Shown in pieces: positions 55,056 through 64,000 of a DNA stretch of 64,000 nucleotides. This stretch comes from Dryomyza anilis. Lineage: Eukaryota; Arthropoda; Insecta; Diptera; Dryomyzidae. Both the position numbers and the translations under genes were made by a program. Position 1 is the first letter of the stretch. Each line of letters opens with the position of its first letter. Where the stretch lies: assembly GCA_951804985.1 (NCBI GenBank), contig OX638135.1:42918324-42982323 (forward strand), written 5' to 3'. The notes under the pieces were generated by a model, which was given only the letters and a program-made list of their open reading frames with translations, ran no database searches and was not told the origin of the DNA.

Positions 55056-55884
55056 AAACGGTATAAAGCTGTTCGAAGGGTCCTGTGATATCTACTACAG
55101 CTATCATGCGGCGAGACATGGATTTGTGGTCGGCAGAGATTCCGCCACCTTGTCTCTAGGTTCACGCCCGTGGACGAATGGCTCGCTACAATCCGCATCA
55201 AGGCTAAATATTTTCCACATCAGCCTAATTTGTGCACACGCTCCGACGAACGAGAAAGATGACGAGACAAAAGAGCGCTTAGACAACGCATACGAGCGCT
55301 GCCCCCGCCACAATATCAAAATCGTGCTAGACGATTTTAACGCCAAGATGAGCAGAGAAGTCATCAATTGTATCACAATTGTAAAATTTAGCCTCCATGC
55401 CAACACTTCCGATAACGGAACGAGGCTAATCGACTTCGCCGCAGCACGAAACATGGTAGTTAGTAGCACTAGATTCGAACATTTCAATATCCACAAGGCC
55501 ACATGGTTGTCACCCGATCAAAAAACGCGAAACCAAATTGATCACGTTGTGATTGACGTAAGGCACGCTTCGAGCATGATGGACATACGCACTATTCGAG
55601 GTGCATATATGGCTTGTAAAGATAAGAACGAGAATCTAGTGACAGATATCCAGATCACACTGAAGATATGGAGGGATCACTTCTCTAAACTAAAGAGAAG
55701 TAAACTCGGCAACCCCAGTACTTCATGACGACGTTGAGATTCCGCCACCCGACCATGACGAGGTCAGAACTGCCATTGATCGGTTGAAAAACAACAAAGC
55801 CGCAGATGCTGATGGCCTGCCTGCTGAGTTGTTTAAGACTGGAGGCGACGAACTAATAGAGAGCGTACACGAGCTCGTAAGCAG
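55056..55884 (+). pseudogene. RTE LINE (split copy): endonuclease and start of RT
   Basis: 'LSLGSRPWTNGSLQSASRLN', 'HISLICAHAPTNEKDDETKE' and 'IVLDDFNAKMSREVINC' (the catalytic GDFN reads DDFN) are followed by 'FAAARNMVVSSTRFEHFNIH', 'LSPDQKTRNQIDHVVIDVRH', a deletion, the 'NLVTDIQITLKIWRDHFSKL' linker and, in another frame, 'TAIDRLKNNKAADADGLPAE' opening the RT. The sequence stops at CTCGTAAGCAG (55874-55884), which reappears at 60311-60321 where the same protein context continues. Confidence 0.9.
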
Positions 55885-56045
55885 TTCTGCCATCACCCAA
55901 CGGCAAATATGTCTAAAATTCATTAATGCATTAAATTCAATACTCCGTCGTATTTGAAAGAAAACTTCAAATTTTCCAACTCTACTAGGACTCGCTCTCT
56001 TATAATAAAAACATAAAAAAAACTAATAAATTAAAACAAATATAT

Positions 56046-56340
56046 TGTTACGAACATGTAGTCTACGGGTTCGTGTCGCTGTATTGTGTACCAAAAAAAA
56101 ACAAACTTAAATTTGGTTTTAACTAGTATTATTTCAACTAGTATTAATTAACTTTATTTGTTTCCAGAATCTTCTACTCGTTTCGTGAATGACGCATGCT
56201 ACTTATCTTCCATCTCTTTCTCGCACACTGCCTCATTGCGCTGAATGATCTTCCGTCTCTTTCTAAAACAAAACTTAGTGCGCTGAATTGTCTGCGTCTC
56301 ATTTATTATTGTTGATTGCTTGCACTATGGGGCAAATTAA
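56046..56340 (-). mobile_element. Gypsy LTR, internally deleted
   Basis: Begins TGTTACGAACATGTAGTCTA and, read as complement, matches the solo LTR at 14964-15509 through 'AACTAGTATTATTTCAACTA', then, after loss of the TATA-to-polyadenylation part, through 'TCGTTTCGTGAATGACGCAT' to 'CTTGCACTATGGGGCAAATT'. It is the 3' LTR of the minus-strand Gypsy body to its right. Confidence 0.85.
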
Positions 56341-56754
56341 CCTAAATATGTTCTTCCTGAATAGATGTTAATCCTCTCTTTCTCTATACATACGCCAACC
56401 TCTCTTAATGTACCACTTTCATTTTTCGTCTAACGCCTGTAGTATTCTGAATCCAGTACACGACATCGTTAATTCTTTACGTTATCTTGTATGGTCCTTC
56501 CCAATGTGTTTGTAGCTTAGGGGATAAGCCTTTCTTTCTTTGTGGGTTATAGAGCAAAACAAGTTGGCCTTCCGTAAATCCCTCTGAATTTGTGCGCAAG
56601 TCCTATCTGCTCTTTATTTTATCACTCGCAAATTGTGTACGCTGCCTTACAAACAGATGCACTTTGTTCATTTCTTCACTTTTTCTGGAAACATAATCGT
56701 GTACAGGAATTCCAGCTGAGGGACTCGCACCGAACTTTAAATCCGCAGGTAATC

Positions 56755-57500
56755 TTAAGTCTGTTCCAAAAACAATTTTTGCACGTGAAGCAACTGTGGT
56801 GTCAAACAGTCGAAACAGTCCCTATCTTTTTGATTTTTATCAACCACTTTTCTGAGATACTCTTCCAAAGTCCGATTTAATCTCTCCACCATGCCATCAG
56901 ATTGTGTGTCCAATGGCGTTGTTCGTGTTTTGTGTATGTTGAGGACTTTGCATACTTCTTTAAATACAGCAGACTCAAAATTTCCTCCTTGATCTGAGTG
57001 CATTTCCAACGGTACTCCAAAACGGCTTACCCACTTGTTAACTGATGCCTCCGCAACTGTTGTGGGTTCTTGATTCGGCATGGGATACACTTCGAGCCAC
57101 TTGCTGAAGTAGTCAACGACGACAAGGACATACTTATTACCCGCATCACTGATTGGAAACGGCCCGGCGACATCCATGGCAATACGCTCGAATGGTGCTC
57201 CCACGTTTTGCCGCGACTTCTGACTGTTAGTCCTTTTGCTGGTACACATTGCGGGCAACTGCGAATCCAATCGGCGACTTACTCTTGGCATCCAATCCAA
57301 TAAAAACGTTTCTCTATCTTCTCGACCGTTTTATTAATGCCCAAATAACCACCACTAGATCCACCATGGTATTCCGCTAATATTTCTTTTATTTTTGACT
57401 TGGGAACAACAATCAAACTTCGAGCGGATGTGCCATCTTCATTTTCCCATACACGATATAAGCAACCATCATGTAGCTTTAAGCTCTGCCACTGTGCCCA
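56755..57500 (-). pseudogene. Gypsy integrase
   Basis: Minus-strand text: 'PFERIAMDVAGPFPISDAGN' (first catalytic Asp), 'VVVDYFSKWLEVYPMPNQ', 'LEMHSDQGGNFESAVFKEV' (second Asp) and 'DGMVERLNRTLEEYLRKVV' (Glu), so the DDE triad is visible in one 181-codon frame. The zinc-binding N-terminus lies to the right in other frames (to about 57500). It inserts the DNA copy into the genome. The C-terminal part after about 56755 is lost, and pol is broken elsewhere. Confidence 0.9.
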
Positions 57501-57714
57501 GTAAGCTTTAGTTATAGCACTGTCGGCAGCTATATCTTCCTATATATTTTTCATCGGGCAAAACATTTAGCAAACGAAAGTCAATTATGTTTTCTTTTCC
57601 TTCCGCTCTTGAACAATGTCTGAATTGTAGTTTACACGGTCGTCGGGACAGAGCATCTGCATTTCAATGAAGAACTCCTTTACGACGTTCGATGGTGAAA
57701 TCGTAGCTCTGTAA

Positions 57715-58160
57715 TTGCTCTATCCAACGCGCTTTGAACTGGGTCTTTGAACTGAAGTAACCATTTCAGTGCAGCGTGATCGGTTCTCAATTGAGACTGT
57801 TGTCCGTACAGGTATTTGGAGCAAGAAGCTCCCTCCTGGTGCACAGTAATTCCGCTCGGGCTTGGACAAGATTTTACTGTAGTATGCGATCACTTTTTCT
57901 TGGCCATTGATCACTTGAGAGAGGACTCCGCCAATTCCGTATCCACTTGGGTCCTTTTCCAGTACAAATTTTTCACATGTAATGGGATACGCAAGAATTG
58001 GTGCCGAGCAAAGTAGTGCTTTTAATTTCAAAAAGGCATTTTCTTGATCATCGCAACATTGAAAAGATCGGTTCTTTCTTGTCAACTCGTGAAGACTGCC
58101 AGCAACATTGTCAAAACCTGGAACAAATCGCCTGTAGTATGCACATAGCCCCAAGAAACT
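57715..58160 (-). pseudogene. Gypsy RNase H
   Basis: 'FLGLCAYYRRFVPGFDNVAG' (end of RT), 'FLKLKALLCSAPILAYPI', 'KFVLEKDPSGYGIGGVLSQ' (normally DxDAS, here EKDPS) and 'EKVIAYYSKILSKPERNYC' in one 144-codon frame, which then shifts. Gypsy-type tether and RNase H arrangement. Confidence 0.9.
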
Positions 58161-58189
58161 TATTAGGTCGTGTAGGTTTTGCGGTCTGG

Positions 58190-58550
58190 GCCAATCCTAT
58201 ACTGCAACTATTTTATCCTCATCGGTATGCACTTTTTCTGTGGTAACTCGATGACCCATATACTTGACTTCTTTCTTGAAAAGTGAGCATTTTTTTGGGC
58301 TAATTTGTAGACCCGCACTTTCCAATCGAAAGAATACTTCCTCTAAATTTCTTAGATGTTCGTCAAAGTCCTTATTCATGACAATGATGTATTCAAGGTA
58401 TACCAGACAAGTTTACCAGTGTAGACCTCCATTAACCGCTCGAATGTTGCTGGGTTATTACATAGCACAAACGGCATTACCAGAAATTGCCATAGTCCAT
58501 CGCCAGTACCGAATGCGGTTTTCTCTCGATCATTCTTATCGATTTCTACT
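58190..58550 (-). pseudogene. Gypsy reverse transcriptase, C-terminal half
   Basis: 'KTAFGTGDGLWQFLVMPF' and 'NPATFERLMEV' precede a damaged catalytic box (YLEY in place of YLDD), then 'FDEHLRNLEEVFFRLESAGL' and 'ISPKKCSLFKKEVKYMGH'. Protease and RT fingers are missing: the text passes almost directly from Gag to the RT palm. Confidence 0.85.
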
Positions 58551-58928
58551 CGTTAAATCTGAATACGACAAATGCGCAAGCCTCTCGATGTCCGCTGCAT
58601 ACGCCTGCAATGTTTCACCATTTCTTTGCATTCGGCCCTTTAGTTCCATTCTGTAGATCTGCTTCATGTGATCACTGCCGTATATTCGTTACAGTGCAGA
58701 CATAACCGCTGTGTAACTGTTTCTATCCCTTTCTGGAACTGTCTGCAATACTTCGGCTGCGTCTCCTTTTAGGGCCATCGATTATTTACAGCTGCGGTCT
58801 CAAATTGCAGCTTGAAAATGTTGAACGCTGTGGTTCCATCGAAAATCGGCGATTTTCGCCTCGTAGCACTAATAACATACTGTGTAGGTCCATTTATCTG
58901 CAACACGTGCAAATCTTTCTTTATTTCC

Positions 58929-60186
<1,258 letters not shown>

Positions 60187-60310
60187 ATCTAAAATAGCTA
60201 AAATAAAAAACCGGTTAAATTTCCGGCTAATAGTATTTTCAGAATTTATTGGCTAAAAAATTCCACAAATGGCTAAATCTAGCTATAAAATGGCTGCTTT
60301 GGCAACACTA

Positions 60311-61560
60311 CTCGTAAGCAGAATATGGTCGGATGAAAGCATGCCAAGTGACTGGAACCTCAGTTACTAAGGAACCTCAGTTACTAAGGGGATCCCACTA
60401 TTTTCGCCAACTAACGTGGGATCAGCCTACTTAATATCGTATACAATGTTCTATCGAGCGTATTACGTGAAAGACTGAAGCCCATCGACAACAGACTGAT
60501 TGGACCTTATCAGTGCGGCTTCAGACCTGGAATGTCCACCATAAACCAGATTTTCACATTGCGCCTAATCCAGGAAAATACCCTAGAAAAATACATCGAC
60601 ATCTACCACCTATTAGTCGACTATAAATCCGCCTTCGACACTCCGATAAGGGATCAATTATACGGCACAATATCTAAGTTCGGTATACCTGCGAAACTTA
60701 TAAGGCTTTGCAGGATGACTCTGAGCAACACAGGTTGTTCAGTGAGAATAGGAAAAGACCTCTCCGAGCCATTTCATACCGAACGAGGTTTCAGACAGGG
60801 TGACTCCCTATCGTGCGACTTTTTTAACTTATTGATGGAAAAATAGTTCGAGCTGACGAACTCCGTCAAAGCGGCACTATCCTCAACAAAAGTGTCATAC
60901 TGCTCGCATATGCCGACAATATTGATATCATTGGCAGGAGCACACGAGCAGTCAGCGCAGCATTTTCCAGATTGGAGAAAGAGCCCCGTTGAATGGGTCA
61001 AGCTGTGAACGAGGACAAGACGAAGTACCGTGTGTCAACAAGCAAAAAAAAATCCGTGCGTCTTGGACAAAAAGCTGATTTTGACACCCACACGTTCGAC
61101 TTTGTCTATCTGGGATCCAGCATAAAAAGCAACAACGACGCCAGCCTGGAGATCAAACGGAGAATAACTCTTGCCAACAGGTGCTATTTTGGGCGCTGTA
61201 GGCAATTGAGAAGTAGAGCCCTCTTTCGCCGTACAAAAATAACGCTCTACAAGTCACTCATCATGCCCGTTCTACTTTATGGTGCAGAAACATGGACGCT
61301 GGCTTCCACCGATGGAGAGTACTGGTAGCGTCCGAGAAAAAGATTTCCGTAAAATGTCCATATCTGCTTTGCTAACGAGTATCGAATCAGGATGAACTTT
61401 GAGCTGTATGATTATTCGACGACATTGACATAGTCAAGATCTAGCGGCTTCGCTGGCTAGGTCATGTCGAACGAATGGATGAAAACACTCCAGCCAACAA
61501 GGTGCTTGAATCGAGAATCGAAGGAGGACAGCGTCCAAATCTACGTTAAAAAGACCAAGT
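60311..61560 (+). pseudogene. RTE LINE (split copy): reverse transcriptase and C-terminus
   Basis: Continues the copy at 55056-55884: 'SRIWSDESMPSDWN', a small duplicated 'GGAACCTCAGTTACTAAG', then 'DNRLIGPYQCGFRPGMSTIN', 'YHLLVDYKSAFDTPIRDQLY' (box A), 'ERGFRQGDSLSCDFFNLL' (box B) and 'LAYADNIDIIGRS', where the second catalytic Asp is Asn. After frame changes: 'LANRCYFGRCRQLRSRALFR' and 'VLLYGAETWTLASTDG', then a broken C-terminus to about 61560. It retains the RT segment deleted from the 17-19.6 kb copy. Confidence 0.9.
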
Positions 61561-62129
61561 TGAGGATAACCTGGCAACGCTTGGTATTTCTAACTGACGT
61601 CAGCGCGCGAGCTGTAGCGACTGGCGCGGCTTCATCTCAGCGGCCATAGCCGACCCACGCACGCCCGTAGCCAGGATTTCCGTTCCGGGGGGTTTTGAAA
61701 AATATATTAATATTTAGGAGAGAGTTCCAGAAAACACATCCGCGTATACCAATTAATTCTTTTTCATTTTTATTCCTTCGGATTATGTATTTTCAAATCA
61801 TAAATTTATTTTGGCATATTCCCGGCCGAAAATAATGACTCAATATTTTCACGAAAAGCTGTAATTAAAATAAAACGTTTTTCTTCAAATATATAACTGA
61901 TATCGACTCTCCAAAAATTGGTTACTATACTTAGGACATTATAACACTTAAAAACTTCCAAGGAAGTATACTAAGTCCAATATGGATTGTACGTTTTTAA
62001 AATTGTTAATTTATGCTAAGACCTGATACCACAGTTGATGATATAAAATATCACATTTTTACACGTATTGGCTCCACGTTAAATATGTCTGATATTTTAG
62101 TATTCAAATATAACTTTTAATATTATAGG
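61561..62129. other. Spacer, no recognised gene
   Basis: 'CCCGTAGCCAGGATTTCCGT' followed by a G-run at 61685-61692 looks like an end of an interspersed repeat, but no partner is in the window. The rest is AT-rich. Confidence 0.35.
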
Positions 62130-62309
62130 ATGAAAGCATCTTTTAAAATAATTGTCCCTGAAGACTTCTTTGATACTATAATTAAAAATGAATTCTGGCC
62201 ACGAAATACTTTAGTTCATGAATACATATATAAAAATAACAACAGACCTCCTAAAGTTGTTCATATTCCATCTTGTCCTGATGGCGCTTCTTCAAAAAAC
62301 TGCCAGTGA
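62130..62309 (+). pseudogene. Jockey/CR1-group LINE: ORF1 C-terminal end
   Basis: A 59-codon stretch ('FKIIVPEDFFDTIIKNEFWP', 'LVHEYIYKNNNRPPKVVHIP') ends at TGA 62307-62309. The position directly before an endonuclease frame and the 'FWPxxTLVxEY' text fit the end of ORF1 in this LINE group. The rest of ORF1 is not recognisable upstream, so the copy is probably 5' truncated. The last codons include A AAA AAC. Confidence 0.6.
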
Positions 62310-62890
62310 ACAATGATTATACCTTAATTTATCAGAATGTGCGTGGACTTATTACTAAATTAACTAAGTTATATTCAAACAGTTTCGGCTTTTCCTGCGA
62401 CGTTATAGTTTTTACTGAAACTTGGCTTCGCGGAAATGTCTTAAATACAGAAATTCTTTTTAATGACTTCCAAACTTTTAGGAAAGACCGACATTATAAG
62501 ATAGGTGTTGGAGTTTTAATTGCTACCCGTTATTCCTTAATGACAGAACTAATCGATGTTCCTGGTACAGATAACTTAGAATTTGTTTGAGTTTTTAGTA
62601 AAATTTGATTTTCATAACATTTTCATTACTTGTTCTTACATACCTCCATGCTCTGATTCTGAAATGTATGCCAACCACGCTAAAGCAATTGAAACCATTC
62701 AGGATAAACTTAAGCCAGACGACTCCCTAATTGTATTAGGTGACTTTAATTTACCTAATGTTATTTGGAATATCGCTGATGACCTTCCTTATTTAATTCC
62801 TTCTTCCAGCACAAACTGGATTAATGAATTTTTGGGCAACCTTATGGAACTATCACTTTACCAAATTAACAACATTTTAAATAAATAAAA
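62282..62890 (+). pseudogene. Jockey/CR1-group LINE ORF2: endonuclease
   Basis: The frame, -1 relative to ORF1, gives 'LIYQNVRGLITKLTKLYSNS', 'CDVIVFTETWLRGNVLNTE' and 'VGVLIATRYSL', then after a frameshift near 62590 'ITCSYIPPCSDSEMYANHAK', 'SLIVLGDFNLPNVIWN'. These are endonuclease motifs (QNVRG, ETW, GDFN). There is no in-frame ATG before the first motif; the frame has a stop just upstream of 62282. Confidence 0.85.
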
Positions 62891-62924
62891 CAATTTCGTA
62901 ATAATGCACCTATTTGGTCAACAC

Positions 62925-64000
62925 GCGCGTTGAAATCTGTAAAAAACAGGAAAACCCGGTATTTTAAAAAATACAAGAAATCCAGTTGTATCTACGATTA
63001 CATTTTATACTCACAGACACGATATAATTACCAATATCTAAACAAACTTTGCTACAATAATTATATTATAAAATTAAAAGATAATTTAAAAACCAATCCC
63101 AAACAATTTTATAACTTTATCAAAATGAAACGAAAGTCTTCTGTGTATCTTTGTCAAATGGCATGGAACGACAAAGTATCCAAAACCGACATGGACATTT
63201 CTGATATGTTTGCTAACTTCTTTCAAACGACTTATTCCACAGAAAATCACAAACATGACGTCATCTATCCTTTCACATTAAATAGAAGCAATTATATTAA
63301 AATGCCGACTATAACATCCAATACAGTTTTAAGGTACCTCAAAACAATTTCAATATCATATTCGGCGGGTCCTGACTTCATACCTAGTTGTGTATTAATG
63401 CAGTGTGCGGATATTTTACATAAACCATTAACCACATTATTAATTTGTCCATTAAGACAGGTATATTTCCGGATATATGAAATAAATCATTTATTATTAT
63501 CCTGTTTAAAAGTGATAGTAGATCTAACGTTGTAAATTACAGAGGTATTTCAAAACTAAGTGCTATTCATAAATTATTTGAAAAAATTTTAACCGATCAG
63601 CTCACACATTGTTTGCCATCAATTGTTTCACCGTTTCTGCATGGATTTTTGAAAGGTAGATCAACATGTACCAATCTGTTAGAGTTCACAACTACAGTCA
63701 TAAATGGCTTTAATTGTGGATTACAAACAGATGTAGTATACACAGATTTTTGCAAAGCTTTCGATAGTGTTAATCACGAATTACTTTTAATAAAATTAGA
63801 TCTATTGGAATTTCCAAAATGTCTCCTAAACTGGATAAAATCTTATCTGACATCCAGAAAACAGAGAGTGTTATTTAAGGAAGGTATATTTCGGTTTCGT
63901 CAGGTGTTCCCAAAGGGAGTCATCTTGGCCCAATATTACTTATCTTATTTATAAATGACCTACCGTCAGTTATAAAACACTGTAGAATTTTAATGTATGC
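62925..64000 (+). pseudogene. Jockey/CR1-group LINE ORF2: linker and reverse transcriptase (runs off window)
   Basis: A 201-codon frame (62930-63535) holds the linker 'NYIIKLKDNLKTNPKQFYNF', 'DMFANFFQTTYSTENHKHD' and the RT entry 'ISISYSAGPDFIPSCVLMQC'. Next frame: 'YRGISKLSAIHKLFEKIL', 'HGFLKGRSTCTNLLEFTTTV', 'DVVYTDFCKAFDSVNHELLL' (box A) and, after another shift, the 'VFPKGVILAQYYLSYL' region corresponding to box B. The YADD box would lie just past 64000. Broken by at least three frameshifts. Confidence 0.9.

Overview
The window is eukaryotic, AT-rich, low-gene DNA, most likely from a fly (Diptera). That assignment is inference. It rests on the mix of R1-like, LOA-like, RTE and Jockey/CR1-type LINEs, BEL/Pao and Gypsy LTR elements, PIF/Harbinger remains and many short hairpin MITEs, and on an RTE 3' tail of the kind common in fly genomes. 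I found no host protein-coding gene, no confident tRNA or rRNA gene and no CRISPR. Almost everything recognisable is a mobile element or its debris, usually broken by stops, frameshifts, deletions and nested insertions.

Layout. 1-9 kb: a dead PIF/Harbinger transposase with a MITE inside it, several MITEs and minisatellites, and a 1.1 kb inverted repeat (6966-8089) whose outer 325 bp arms read as identical. 9.7-11.4 kb: a truncated SINE against the 5' half of a minus-strand R1-like LINE. 14.3-16.2 kb: a long-TIR element holding a SINE with an 11 bp target duplication and a Gypsy-type solo LTR with a 4 bp one. 17-19.7 kb: an RTE LINE. 20.9-24.1 kb: two LOA-type LINE fragments head to head, one with an RNase H domain. 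25.3-28.8 kb: an RTE scrap, a (TA)n tract, a transposase-like scrap, a TIR element and a full SINE. 29.2-33.5 kb: a 2.1 kb foldback repeated in tandem. 33.8-48.1 kb: two fragmented BEL/Pao elements with internal tandem duplications, broken by a minus-strand LINE, a SINE and small insertions. 48.1-49.6 kb: a second copy of the 26.7-28.1 kb block. 50.4-54.5 kb: the most complete element, an R1-like LINE with a poly(A) tail. 55.1-61.6 kb: an RTE LINE split by 4.4 kb containing a minus-strand Gypsy element and huge (TA)n tracts, with an 11 bp direct repeat at the split. 62.1-64 kb: a Jockey/CR1-group LINE running off the end.

How it works together. The region reads as a layered transposon graveyard whose insertion order can be partly worked out from nesting. 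Features most worth follow-up are the two long inverted repeats (possible hairpin-RNA or small-RNA loci), a tRNA-derived SINE family with at least five copies here, ATGA stop/start overlaps between ORF1 and ORF2 in two LINEs, and a canonical A AAA AAC slippery heptamer at the ORF1/ORF2 junction of the last LINE.
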